From an uncultured Rhodanobacter sp. (GTDB lineage Bacteria; Pseudomonadota; Gammaproteobacteria; Xanthomonadales; Rhodanobacteraceae): 45,562 bases of DNA. The stretch is taken from positions 1 through 45,562 of the forward strand of contig CAIKJM010000127.1 in assembly GCA_903827735.1 (NCBI GenBank), in the 5' to 3' direction. The position numbers and the translations under genes were made by a program. Below the pieces are notes generated by a model. The model saw only the letters and a program-made list of their open reading frames with translations, was not told the DNA's origin and ran no database searches. Below are positions 34,299 through 42,799 of this stretch, piece by piece. Every line of letters starts with the position of its first letter. Positions within the stretch are counted from its first letter, which is position 1.

Positions 34299-34396
34299 CG
34301 GCCTACTTACTCACCGCTGACCGAGAACAAGGCCACCATCGACTCGTCGAAAATTCGCTAAACGGGATTCCTGGCTGATTCTCGATCACAGCCTGC

Positions 34397-34795
34397 TCAA
34401 ATAGAAGTTTCCACGACCAGGCTGACATGCTGACCGTATGCCAACTCCAGCGTGTGGCCATCCGGATCCCTTAGATAAGCCCAATAACCTACGGGCGGGC
34501 CAAATTCCACCGGCTCGCTGACGAGACAACCCTCGGCGCGCGCAATACCGCAAAGTCTGTCGACCTCCTTGCGTGAAGCGACGCCCACGCCTAGATGTGC
34601 GTCCGGCAACAAAGGGCGAATCTCAGCCGAAGACTCAAGAAGCACGATCACAAACGGCCGCGTCCCATCGCTAACCCACCTGACACCAGGACGACTGTGA
34701 ACCACACGCATGTTCGCGAAGCGGCCATAGAAAGCGACGCTTGCTTCGAGCGATCTAACGGGAAGTGCAATGTGAGTAAAACCCAAGTCGGACAT
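34397..34795 (-). CDS. VOC family protein (possible metal-dependent)
   Basis: A 132-residue VOC domain: GFTHIALPVRSLEASVAFYGRFANM at the start (metal His present), a middle HLGVGVASRKEVDRLCGIARAEG and YLRDPDGHTLELAYG at the end with the metal Glu. Unlike the VOC protein at 8721, both usual metal positions are kept, so it may be an active dioxygenase or lyase, or a fosfomycin/bleomycin-type binder. AGG stands seven bases before the ATG at 34795; an upstream frame to 34855 has no good site. Confidence 0.85.
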   Translation of the reverse strand: MSDLGFTHIALPVRSLEASVAFYGRFANMRVVHSRPGVRWVSDGTRPFVIVLLESSAEIRPLLPDAHLGVGVASRKEVDRLCGIARAEGCLVSEPVEFGPPVGYWAYLRDPDGHTLELAYGQHVSLVVETSI

Positions 34796-35053
34796 GGTGC
34801 GCCTACAGTCGATGGATAATGCCGAAAGGGACGTCCGCATAATTACTGTCCACATGAATTAGATGCAAGGTCCAATGCAATGGTTATTGCCGCGCTTGAT
34901 TTACATAGGACACTCCCGCGCCGAAGTAGCCCACGTAACTCAGGGAAACTCTCTTAGTCCATAGCGCCACGATCAAACGATCCCGAACGAGGCTCGTTTT
35001 GTCGTTTTATTTTGCTAACATCCAGCACTGGAACACCACAGGGGAAATACCAA

Positions 35054-35917
35054 ATGCTGAAAGCGCTCGCGCTTAGCTTCGTGTGCCTGATATTTACCGG
35101 TTGTGCATTCAACGCGCAAAAGGCCACTTTCAATCCGATAGTCAATGTCGCTTCATCCAATGCCGGCAAGGGGAGCCAAGTTGGCCTAAAAGTGGACGAT
35201 GAGCGCCCGTCAAGTTCGTTGGGGCATCGTGGCAATGCTTATGGTGCCGCAGCGGAGATCACGACTGATCAAGACCTCGCTGCGTTGATTCGAGAAAAGA
35301 TCGCGTCCGGCTTGACCAAGGAGGGATACCAGGTCGTCAATTATTTGCAAAGTTCAGGTGCTCGATTGACCCTGGAATTGCGGGACTTGAAGTATTCGAC
35401 GTCGACCGGCTTCTGGACCGGCGGTGTGGATGTCGATGGCGCTATCAAAGCGATTGGAACGAATGGCAGCGATACCTATGAGAAGTTGTACCGGACTGAT
35501 AAAAAAAGTCGCGTCGTCGTTGTCCCGACTGCCGGAACGAACGAGCAATGGTTAAACGAGGCCCTCTCCGATCTGCTGCGACAAGTGTTCGAAGACCCTG
35601 AACTAGCGGCTCTTTTATCAAGGGGAGGGCCATCAACAGCCTCGAACCAAACAGCTGTTCCTTCAGCCTCAGTCGCATCAACTCAGCCCTCCGCTCCAGA
35701 CGCGCGAAGCGCCACTTCGGCTGTACCCGCCGCCTCCACTCCTTCAGGCCTTGCGCTGCAGGCAAAGCAAGCTGCGACCCAAATGGGATGCGGTGATGTT
35801 CAAGCCAGCGGTCAAACTACTTTTACGGCCGACTGTGGCAGCTACAAGGTAGCTATCGACTGCGGCGGTAGCACCTGCCGGCCGACACACACCATCAAGG
35901 ATGGTGAAGACCAGTGA
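35054..35917 (+). CDS. YajG-like lipoprotein with Cys-rich C-terminal extension
   Basis: A 287-residue lipoprotein. The signal peptide MLKALALSFVCLIFTGC ends in a lipobox with Cys17. The YajG domain follows, with VGLKVDDERPSSSLGHRG, DLAALIREKIASGLTKEGYQVV and LRQVFEDPELAALL. YajG of E. coli is about 190 residues; here about 50 residues of Ser/Thr/Ala/Pro linker and a 45-residue tail with four or five Cys (MGCG...ADCG...DCGGSTCRP) are added. YajG is co-transcribed with ampG in enterics, but no ampG is here. GGGGA lies nine bases before the ATG, and a strong terminator closes the gene. It is a single-gene unit. Confidence 0.82.
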   Translation: MLKALALSFVCLIFTGCAFNAQKATFNPIVNVASSNAGKGSQVGLKVDDERPSSSLGHRGNAYGAAAEITTDQDLAALIREKIASGLTKEGYQVVNYLQSSGARLTLELRDLKYSTSTGFWTGGVDVDGAIKAIGTNGSDTYEKLYRTDKKSRVVVVPTAGTNEQWLNEALSDLLRQVFEDPELAALLSRGGPSTASNQTAVPSASVASTQPSAPDARSATSAVPAASTPSGLALQAKQAATQMGCGDVQASGQTTFTADCGSYKVAIDCGGSTCRPTHTIKDGEDQ

Positions 35918-35981
35918 CGAAATCAGAGCGGGCGATACACACGCCCGATAGCCACGTTCAGATGATTTAAGATGGCACCGG

Positions 35982-36025
35982 AAGGGTCGGAAATAATGCA
36001 TCCCAGCATTTTTCCGGCCCTTTTT
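35982..36025 (+). terminator. Long terminator hairpin after the YajG-like gene
   Basis: GGGTCGGAAA and TTTCCGGCCC pair (one G-T pair), extended by AATGC/GCATT, with a six-base loop and five T at the end. It starts 66 bases past the stop. Confidence 0.92.
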
Positions 36026-36131
36026 GTCTCCGGCCATCAAACGATCCTATTCTGGCCTAGCTAATAACTTCTGTTATAAACATCGCCCAATCTGTGGTCT
36101 TCCAAAGTCGGCGCGGACGAGCTTGGGTCAA

Positions 36132-37061
36132 CTAGCTGTTCGTTGCCTGCGCCAGCACGAAATCAATCGCCGCACACACCGCCGCCACCTGCGCCTCATT
36201 GCATTGTTTGGGCGTGGCGCGTGGGCTGTCGGGGTAGACCTCGGTGGTGGTGACGTAGGGGGCGTCGGTGACGCGGGCGCAGAGGCCGAGTTTTTTCAGC
36301 GAGTACTCGATGACGCCGGGCGCGACCATCGGCGAACCGATGATTTCGCCACGCGCATCGGCGGGCGCAATATGGGTGACCTTCGACACCGCCGCGATCA
36401 CCGCCTGCTGAAACGCGGGCTGCGAGTTTTCGCTGTCGTCGACCAGATAGAAGCCGTCCGGAATATCGTCGGGCTCGTAGTGGATGCCGTCGCGTGCCGC
36501 CAAGGCCGGGCGAAACTCGGACTCGTCGGTGTCGGTGGTTTCATGCAGGTCGATATGCATCAGGGCGTGATCGCGGATGGGCTCGACCAGGCGCATCAAG
36601 GCGGCCGATTCCTGCGCCGGGCTATCGGCGCGAAACGATCGGTTCGGGTCCAGCGCGTTCGCATTCCAGCGATGAATGCGCTCGTAAGCCCAGGGGCTGA
36701 CGCAGGGCGCCACCAGGATATTGACCCGACCGGCATAAGCCGCCATCTGTCGATCAACGAACTGCAGCGCGCCGTGCACGCCGCTAGTTTCATAACCGTG
36801 CACACCGCCGGTGACCAGCACGACAGGCAACGCGTCGTTCCAGTCGCGGCTTCTAATCGCGAATACCGGATAGCTGTCCGGCAAGTAATCGATGCGGCCG
36901 TACTCGGAAACGTCGAAGCGATCGCGAAAGGTATCGATAACGCTGACCACGTCCTTGCGATAACTGCGCTGGACCATTTGGCGCGAGAGCCATAGCGCCA
37001 CTTCCGCCTCGCCCCAGGGGCGTCCCGGTGTGCCAATGGGATAAGGGGCTTCAGGGCTCAT
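36132..37061 (-). CDS. M14 family zinc carboxypeptidase-like protein
   Basis: A 309-residue cytosolic metallopeptidase. Zinc ligands HxxE lie in GGVHGYETS (His88, Glu91) and the third His in HIDLHETTD (His169 or His173). NALDPNRSF is the substrate-carboxylate NPNR-type motif (Asn140-Arg141), and TTTEVYPD near the end gives the catalytic Glu. The short form without pro-domain or signal peptide resembles the succinylglutamate desuccinylase/M14 branch, which trims peptides or acylated amino acids in the cytosol. It diverges from the small monooxygenase at 37228. Confidence 0.9.
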   Translation of the reverse strand: MSPEAPYPIGTPGRPWGEAEVALWLSRQMVQRSYRKDVVSVIDTFRDRFDVSEYGRIDYLPDSYPVFAIRSRDWNDALPVVLVTGGVHGYETSGVHGALQFVDRQMAAYAGRVNILVAPCVSPWAYERIHRWNANALDPNRSFRADSPAQESAALMRLVEPIRDHALMHIDLHETTDTDESEFRPALAARDGIHYEPDDIPDGFYLVDDSENSQPAFQQAVIAAVSKVTHIAPADARGEIIGSPMVAPGVIEYSLKKLGLCARVTDAPYVTTTEVYPDSPRATPKQCNEAQVAAVCAAIDFVLAQATNS

Positions 37062-37227
37062 CGCGTGGCTCGCTTTGCAGTGGCGTCAGTTGCGGCACTT
37101 TAGCACCCGACGCAGCAGCCGAATGGGCTGCATGCGCTCGTCGAAAACACTGCGCCGGTTGTTTAGCCTCACTCCATTTGAATGCTTCTCTTGTTAGGTT
37201 GCCGTCCCCACTCAGGAGTCCCACGAA

Positions 37228-37539
37228 ATGATCCACGTCGTTGCCATCATCACTGCAAAACCTGGCCGTCGCGCCGAGCTGCTGGAACGCTTTCTTGCCA
37301 TCGTGCCGATCGTGCATTCGGAAGACGGCTGTATCGAATACCGCCCGATCATCGACAACGACGCCGGCCTCGACGGCGCGCGGGAGGCTATCGGTGCCGA
37401 CACCTATATCGTCATCGAAAAATGGGCCAGCGTAGAGGCGCTCGACGCGCATGCGGCGACCGACCATATGCGCAAGTACGGCGAAGAAGCGGCCAGTCTG
37501 ATCGCCAACCGCGTGCTGCATGTGATGCGCGACGCATGA
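37228..37539 (+). CDS. Antibiotic biosynthesis monooxygenase (ABM) fold protein, YgiN-like
   Basis: A 103-residue dimeric ferredoxin-like protein: MIHVVAIITAKPGRRAELLERFLAIVPIVHSEDGCIEYRPII at the start and YIVIEKWASVEALDAHAATDHMRKYGEEA after it. EKW.S.EAL.AH...DH is the family hallmark. Relatives oxidise quinols or anthraquinols without a cofactor. AGGAG stands nine bases before the ATG. The specific substrate is unknown. Confidence 0.9.
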   Translation: MIHVVAIITAKPGRRAELLERFLAIVPIVHSEDGCIEYRPIIDNDAGLDGAREAIGADTYIVIEKWASVEALDAHAATDHMRKYGEEAASLIANRVLHVMRDA

Positions 37540-37631
37540 TGCGTATCGACCATCGCCGCAGCGTGTAAACACTAGAGCGAGTCAATCATCAACGAGCGTC
37601 CGGCGCAACGCGCTGGCGCCTGTGTGCCGCA

Positions 37632-38729
37632 TTACTTGCTGCCTTGCACATTCCGGGTTGCAGGCAACGGCTTAATGCCCGGCGCGTTCACCGCTGGCAC
37701 ATTGTCCAGCACCTGAAGCTGCGTGCCGCTGGTCTGCGGCAGTATCGGCTGGTCGGTGGCCAGCAGCACGGTACCAGGCACGAGCTCGGGCAGCAGTTTG
37801 GCCAGGAACGCCGGCGGCAGGGCCACCTTGTCGGCGAGCTCGGCATCGACCGGATGACCACCTTCGTCACCGTGACCCGGGATGCCGATGGTGATCCACT
37901 GCGGCATGTGCAGACCGGGCATGCCGGGAATCTCTTCGGCCATTTGTCCTTGCGCCACGATGTAGGCGTGCGTGCCAGGAAGCGGGTCGCGCACGGCGAT
38001 AGCGGCGCGCCCGATCTCGATACCGTTGCGCAACACGATCACGTCACCGTCAGGCACGCTCAACACCATCGAGATCGGGCCATCGGGCGATTTCTCCGGC
38101 TCCCAGCGATAGGTTTCGCCGCTCGGCAATGGCGCAATGGTGCTTTCCAGGCCGGTACGCAGATCGATCGGCGTGATGGCGCGCGGATGCACCACGTCGG
38201 CCGGACTGACGCCCTCGGCGGACACCACCACGGTCATGCCGGTAGTGGTGGTATCGAACAGCAGCCGCGCAAATTCGGTCGGCAGATGCACGCAGCCATG
38301 CGATTCGGGAAAGCCCGGCAGGCCGCCGGCATGCAGCGCGACGCCGTCCCAGGTCAGCCTTTCCTGATAGGGCATCGGCGCATTGTTGTAGAGATCAGAG
38401 TGGTGGCTCTTGTCTTTCTGCAGAATGGTGAACACGCCAGTCGGCGTTTCATGCCCCGGCTTGCCGCTGCTGATGGTGCTGATGCCCATCAGAATGCCGT
38501 TGCGATACACGTAAGCGCGCTGCTCGGTCAGGCTGACCACGACCGCCATCGGTTCGCGCCCGGGTCGCGCGGTACCGCCCCATATCCACTCGCCGGGCTT
38601 GAGCGCGGACGGCGCGATATCGACGGGGCTGGATCGCGTGGCACCCCAGACCGGCACCGCGGGCTCGGCCGCGTAGACGGGCGCCACGATAAACACGCAC
38701 ACAAAGACTAACCATACGACTCGACCCAT
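37632..38729 (-). CDS. Periplasmic L,D-transpeptidase (YkuD family)
   Basis: A 365-residue exported protein with signal peptide MGRVVWLVFVCVFIVAPVYA. The YkuD catalytic motif is HAGGLPGFPESHGCVHLP (His133, His144, nucleophile Cys146), placed early. The C-terminal 200 residues are a second region with its own VLRNGIEIGRAAIAVR strand, which echoes VYRNGILMGISTISSG of the first domain; it has no Cys-His motif and may be an inactive repeat. The enzyme should form 3-3 crosslinks or attach proteins in peptidoglycan. The gap from the upstream YkuD_2 gene is 23 bases and contains GGGGA, so the two are one operon. An upstream in-frame start at 38840 lies inside that gene and lacks a site. Confidence 0.9.
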   Translation of the reverse strand: MGRVVWLVFVCVFIVAPVYAAEPAVPVWGATRSSPVDIAPSALKPGEWIWGGTARPGREPMAVVVSLTEQRAYVYRNGILMGISTISSGKPGHETPTGVFTILQKDKSHHSDLYNNAPMPYQERLTWDGVALHAGGLPGFPESHGCVHLPTEFARLLFDTTTTGMTVVVSAEGVSPADVVHPRAITPIDLRTGLESTIAPLPSGETYRWEPEKSPDGPISMVLSVPDGDVIVLRNGIEIGRAAIAVRDPLPGTHAYIVAQGQMAEEIPGMPGLHMPQWITIGIPGHGDEGGHPVDAELADKVALPPAFLAKLLPELVPGTVLLATDQPILPQTSGTQLQVLDNVPAVNAPGIKPLPATRNVQGSK

Positions 38730-38752
38730 GACGTTCCCCTCGCCACCAAGGC

Positions 38753-39535
38753 TTAGACCTTGCCGTTCTTTTGTTCCGTGGTCGCCGCCAACCGCTGGCG
38801 CGCGGCGGCGCATTTCAACAACGCAGAATGCGCCAGCCACGCCTGGTCAGGATAGTAAGAAAACACAAACTGGCCATTTTTCATCACATCAATGATCGGC
38901 TTGGCCACCGCCGCACGCAGCGCGGGGCAACCCCAGCTGCGGCCGAGCCGGCCCATGCCCTGGTCGACGGCAGGGTTCACATAGGCCGCGCCGTGCATCA
39001 CGATGGCGCGCGCCATCGCCGCATCGTTGATGCCCTGCTCCAGCCCCTCCATGCGCAGCGACAACCCGTTATGGCCGATATACGTATCACGCGTCACGAA
39101 CAGGCCGAGACTCGATGCGTGGCTGCTGTCCTGATTGGAAAAACGATTGGGCGTATCACCGCCCGATCCCTGCCCGTGCGCCACCACCTCGTGATACAGC
39201 AACCGCTGGCTCGACAGGTCGAACACCCAAAGCCGCGGGGTCAGCGACGAGCGGCTGTAGTCGATCACCGCCAGCCGCTGGGCCTCAGGAGCTACCCCGC
39301 TGGACTGCGCACAGCTCACCGCTGACAGCGCCAGATCGAGCACTTGTGGATTCAGCTGCGGCGCCTGCTGTTCGAGCAGGCTGGCCAATGCCCCAGCAGA
39401 GTGTGCCGCGGGGGCCACGCTCGTCGAAACGTCGGAAACGTCGGAAACGCCGGCTGCGCCGGGCGCACTGCCAGCGCACAGCGCGGCGGCGGGCACACCG
39501 ATCGCGAGCAAAAAGCCCAAATATTTTGTGTGCAT
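38753..39535 (-). CDS. Murein L,D-transpeptidase of the YkuD_2 family
   Basis: A 260-residue exported protein (signal MHTKYLGFLLAIGVPAAALCA). LWVFDLSSQRLLYHEVVAHGQGSGG begins the domain and AIVMHGAAYVNPA...GRLGRSWGCPALR ends it, with His181 and nucleophile Cys203. The WGCPAL form is typical of the YkuD_2 family rather than classical YkuD. The N-terminal linker carries a repeated VSDVSDVS. It is the first gene of an operon with a classical YkuD enzyme, so two cell-wall crosslinking enzymes of different subfamilies are made together. Confidence 0.9.
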   Translation of the reverse strand: MHTKYLGFLLAIGVPAAALCAGSAPGAAGVSDVSDVSTSVAPAAHSAGALASLLEQQAPQLNPQVLDLALSAVSCAQSSGVAPEAQRLAVIDYSRSSLTPRLWVFDLSSQRLLYHEVVAHGQGSGGDTPNRFSNQDSSHASSLGLFVTRDTYIGHNGLSLRMEGLEQGINDAAMARAIVMHGAAYVNPAVDQGMGRLGRSWGCPALRAAVAKPIIDVMKNGQFVFSYYPDQAWLAHSALLKCAAARQRLAATTEQKNGKV

Positions 39536-39665
39536 GGCGGGATTTTAGGTGGCCTTCAATTAAGCAGATGTTGCGGCGACGACCGTGCGAAGCAAGCTCC
39601 CGGCGATTGGAGAGCGGGAGCCACGTCCGCCAGCCGGTGTCTTCGAGCTTGCGCGACGACCGCTT

Positions 39666-40466
39666 CTAAAAGCGGTGCGACAGCCCAAGATATACCTGAG
39701 TATCCGGCGTGCTGCGGTTGAGGCCGACGTTCGTACCGACGTCGAGCTGCAGAGTCGGGTTGACCAGAAATATCAGCGCTGCGTCGGCCGAACGCTGGCG
39801 AATTGTGCCGGCCGGGTCGCGGTTGTCCTGCGCCCATAGCTCGATGGCGAAACTCAATCGACGGGTCAGCGGATGCGCCACGTTGACCAGGCCGGTCACG
39901 GCGGCGTGGTGGCCGTGACCATCGCTATCGGCCAGCAGGTCGAGCTCCGGTCCCAACGTCAGCGAAAAACCCTGAGGCAAGGCCACGCCGATCGGCGCCG
40001 CCAGACCGCCCTCCCAGCGGTCGTTGCCCAGGTCGTGCGCGGCGGTAGGCGCCTTGATGAAAGGAATCACCGATACGCTGACGGTGTCGTCGCTGAACAA
40101 ACGCGACTTCAGCCGCAGGTACACGTCGCCGGCACCGGACAGGCTGCGCGTATGGCCATCCTCCTTGGTGCGCACGCGTATCGCTGGCGCCCAGTTGATC
40201 TCGATGTCCTGATGATCGTTGAGGCCATATTTGAAATAGGGATTGAGGTAGTAGAGCGTATCGCTGCCCACACCACCGTGCTGATCGTGCGTGCTGTTGC
40301 CGATATCGGTTTCCAGCTGCCAGCTCCCCTGCGGCACGGTGCAGGTGGCGTTGGCCTTGGTCGGGCGGTCAGTACAAATGGGCGTGGTGTCGAGGCTTTG
40401 TGCGTGCGCCACAAGAGGGGCCTGGCCAAGCCACGTGGCCATGAGGATGAGAAGCGGCTTTTTCAT
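39666..40466 (-). CDS. Outer-membrane beta-barrel, phenol-degradation meta-pathway type
   Basis: A 266-residue outer-membrane protein. A signal peptide ends near AHA-Q. CTDRPTKANATCTVPQGSWQLETDIG is the conserved start of the 'MetA-pathway' barrel family, followed by alternating strands and a terminal HRF-type Phe (YLGLSHRF) recognised by the BAM complex. Relatives are proposed porins for aromatic compounds; direct evidence is thin. A Cys pair (CTDRPTKANATC) may form a disulfide. It precedes the L,D-transpeptidase operon on the same strand, 130 bases away. Confidence 0.8.
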   Translation of the reverse strand: MKKPLLILMATWLGQAPLVAHAQSLDTTPICTDRPTKANATCTVPQGSWQLETDIGNSTHDQHGGVGSDTLYYLNPYFKYGLNDHQDIEINWAPAIRVRTKEDGHTRSLSGAGDVYLRLKSRLFSDDTVSVSVIPFIKAPTAAHDLGNDRWEGGLAAPIGVALPQGFSLTLGPELDLLADSDGHGHHAAVTGLVNVAHPLTRRLSFAIELWAQDNRDPAGTIRQRSADAALIFLVNPTLQLDVGTNVGLNRSTPDTQVYLGLSHRF

Positions 40467-40739
40467 GAGCGATCCAGCGTGGCGCCGAGCACTACGGGCA
40501 AATGCCCGATCGATCTGGGCGCAAGGTGTCGCAAGAACTTACAGGCCGCCCCGTAAAGTCAGCACACTTTTTGCGCGCGTTCCCGTAAAAAGATCGTCAT
40601 TCCGTCGCAGCTACTTTTAGATCCACCGCCAGGAAAGTTTTTCGCTGGCGTTTGCGACGTTCCGGGCATGTGCGCCTAGGCTGCGGAGCACCCGCAGCTG
40701 GACTACTATGTCGACGGCCGGGGTAGCCAGGGGAATGTC

Positions 40740-41444
40740 ATGGGGAGTGTCGTTTCGGGACGCAGGTGGGAACACGGCTTTTTCGCGGCGATGGCGCTGG
40801 CCATGGCGGCTGCCGTCTATATCGGATTTCAGGACAGCTATTTTCGCGTCGGGCTGATCTTTGCCCATTTGCCGAGCCTGATGGTGCACATTCACGGTGC
40901 ACTGTTCGTCGGCTGGATCGTGCTGCTCGTCGTGCAGATCACACTGGTCGCCAGTGGTCACATTCGCTGGCATCGGCAACTGGGCGTTATCGGCGCGGTG
41001 ATGGCTCCACTCATGGTGATTGCTGGCACGGTCACGCTGATACTGGCGCTTCGCCGAAACGCGGTGCCGCGCATACCGCCGTCGGTGTTTTTTGCCGGCG
41101 ACCTGTTACAGCTGATTGCCTTCGCGATCCTGGTGACGTGGGCACTGCGCAAGCGCAGGGAGCCGGCAGCCCACAAACGGCTGATGCTGTTTGCCACTAT
41201 CGCGATATTGGCTCCCGCGGTGGATCGCTGGCCGTTCGCGTTCATGACGTCGATTCTGATGACGACAGCGATTATCACCGCCTTTCCTCTCGCTCTCGCC
41301 GCTTACGATTTGATCACGACGCGCCGCGTCCACTGGTCTACGCGCTGGGGATTAGTTCTTTACGTGTTGATGATCGTTGGAATCTTCGTGCTGCCCGCCT
41401 TGCCACCGTGGCAGGCATTGACCGCTTGGGTGATATCGCGGTGA
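40740..41444 (+). CDS. Inner-membrane protein of unknown function (six to seven segments)
   Basis: A 234-residue protein with hydrophobic segments at about 14-30, 45-68, 77-98, 112-130, 144-160, 163-185 and 204-222. HLPSLMVHIHGALFVGWIVLLVVQITLVASGHIRWHRQLG has spaced His residues (LMVHIHG..., GHIRWHRQLG) of the sort seen in DUF2306-like or heme-linked membrane proteins. I do not assign a function. AGGGG stands six bases before the ATG. The 273-bp gap upstream shows nothing recognisable. Confidence 0.75.
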   Translation: MGSVVSGRRWEHGFFAAMALAMAAAVYIGFQDSYFRVGLIFAHLPSLMVHIHGALFVGWIVLLVVQITLVASGHIRWHRQLGVIGAVMAPLMVIAGTVTLILALRRNAVPRIPPSVFFAGDLLQLIAFAILVTWALRKRREPAAHKRLMLFATIAILAPAVDRWPFAFMTSILMTTAIITAFPLALAAYDLITTRRVHWSTRWGLVLYVLMIVGIFVLPALPPWQALTAWVISR

Positions 41445-41457
41445 CCTAGTTAGCCTG

Positions 41458-42051
41458 CTAGCGGCATTGCTTCAACTGAGCACCGTAATTACGCGCAAGA
41501 TTATCGACCACGTCAGCCGTCTGCAGCAGGTGGGCATCGTGCTTCCACTCGCCGCTGCGATAGCCGCCGATACCCTCGTGATAGGCGAGGTATAGGCCCC
41601 TCGGATCCCACTTCGAGATGCCCAGCTCCCGGTGGATGCGGTCGGTATACCAGCCGAGGAAATCGAGCGAGTTGTTCATATTCTTGCGGCTCTTGAACCA
41701 GCCGCTGTTTTCCTTTCGATACTCCTTCCATACCGGGTCCTGCGCCTGTGCATAGCCGTACGCGCTGGACCGACGCGGTAAAGGAATAAACAAAAAGTGC
41801 GGACGATCCGGGCGTGCCTTGCCGCGGAAGTCGGACTCGCGCTGCACGAAGGCCATCAGCACATTCACCGGCGTGCCCCAGCGCTTTTGTGCCGCCAGCG
41901 CATCGTGATACCAGCCTGGGTACTGGTCGAAGACCTGGCAGATGCTCTGGGTGTTGCGCGGTGGCACGGTGGTCGCGCACCCGCTCAACATCAGCAGGCC
42001 AAACACAAAAAGGATACAGCCCAGCTTTCTCATCATCGCGGCATCGAGCAT
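41458..42051 (-). CDS. SLT-type lytic transglycosylase lipoprotein
   Basis: A 197-residue lipoprotein. The signal MMRKLGCILFVFGLLMLSGC gives a lipobox with Cys25. The catalytic Glu lies in VNVLMAFVQRESDFRG (Glu72), followed by AYGYAQAQDPVWKEYR and LGWYTDRIHRELG and by LYLAYHEGIGGY, the end of the SLT fold. It should cut glycan strands to leave anhydro-MurNAc. AGGA stands seven bases before the ATG at 42051; ATGs at 42036 and 42033 are alternatives. Though separated by the membrane-protein gene, it belongs by theme with the L,D-transpeptidases. Confidence 0.85.
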   Translation of the reverse strand: MLDAAMMRKLGCILFVFGLLMLSGCATTVPPRNTQSICQVFDQYPGWYHDALAAQKRWGTPVNVLMAFVQRESDFRGKARPDRPHFLFIPLPRRSSAYGYAQAQDPVWKEYRKENSGWFKSRKNMNNSLDFLGWYTDRIHRELGISKWDPRGLYLAYHEGIGGYRSGEWKHDAHLLQTADVVDNLARNYGAQLKQCR

Positions 42052-42122
42052 TCTCTGATCCTGCTCGTAGGTTAGCAGCCGATCGCGTAAGCAGAGAGAA
42101 CCGTTTGCAGGAAATAGGCGCG

Positions 42123-42512
42123 TTAGAACCAATAATCACCGACACAGCGACCATCGCGCGGCAGCGGCTCGAAAGTGTCGAGCCCGTCAAGACGCTCGAT
42201 GGGAATGCGCGCGACCGCATCGGGCTCGGCCATGCGCAGATTGACGCCGATCCGAACGCGGCCGGACTCATCTGCTGAGCGACCTCGCCAGTAGGCTACG
42301 CAGCCGCACGCGGGGCAGAAATGGAAGGCGATTCCGCCACCGCGCCAATAGCTTTTCGTATGCCCTGAAATCCGAACGCCTTCGTTCTCGTGACCATACG
42401 CCCAGAGCGCTCCGTAACGGCGGCACACCGTGCAGTTGCACGCCGTCGCACTATCTGGCGTTCGTGCGAGATGCCACTGCACCGCGCCACAGTGACAGGA
42501 GCCCTCGATCAT
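42123..42512 (-). CDS. GFA/CENP-V family zinc protein
   Basis: A 129-residue protein with the seven Cys of the glutathione-dependent formaldehyde-activating fold: GSCHCGAV (6, 8), CNCTVC (25, 27, 30) and FCPACG (66, 69). These bind two zinc ions. The family name comes from one enzyme that was proposed to add glutathione to formaldehyde; most members have no known substrate. GGAG lies six bases before the ATG at 42512. A longer frame from 42557 is rejected. The gap to the SLT gene is 71 bases, so they may share a transcript. Confidence 0.9.
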   Translation of the reverse strand: MIEGSCHCGAVQWHLARTPDSATACNCTVCRRYGALWAYGHENEGVRISGHTKSYWRGGGIAFHFCPACGCVAYWRGRSADESGRVRIGVNLRMAEPDAVARIPIERLDGLDTFEPLPRDGRCVGDYWF

Positions 42513-42799
42513 CGTCTGCTCCACCAAGGCCACTCCATTCTGACTGACGCGACACACGCGATTTATGCGCTCTTTATGCAGTGGAAAACGCGATCAGCGA
42601 TCTCTTTGCCCAGGCACATCTTCTTCACCGAGCTTAACGAAAGCGGGCGCGAATATCGACGTGCCGTGACGAACACCTTGTGACACGCGGATGGCGTCGA
42701 AATATCTACCCCAACCTCTCGGGCGAGTTATCGCGGGTTGAGTACTGACCGTCCGCCGCGCCCCATAATTTCCTTGAAACGATAGAACTGAGCCAATGC

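Noticed and set aside
39426..39452. Repeated GGAAACGTC units near the start of the YkuD_2 gene
   Set aside because: It encodes a VSDVSDVS linker inside the reading frame; a simple codon repeat, not a regulatory site.
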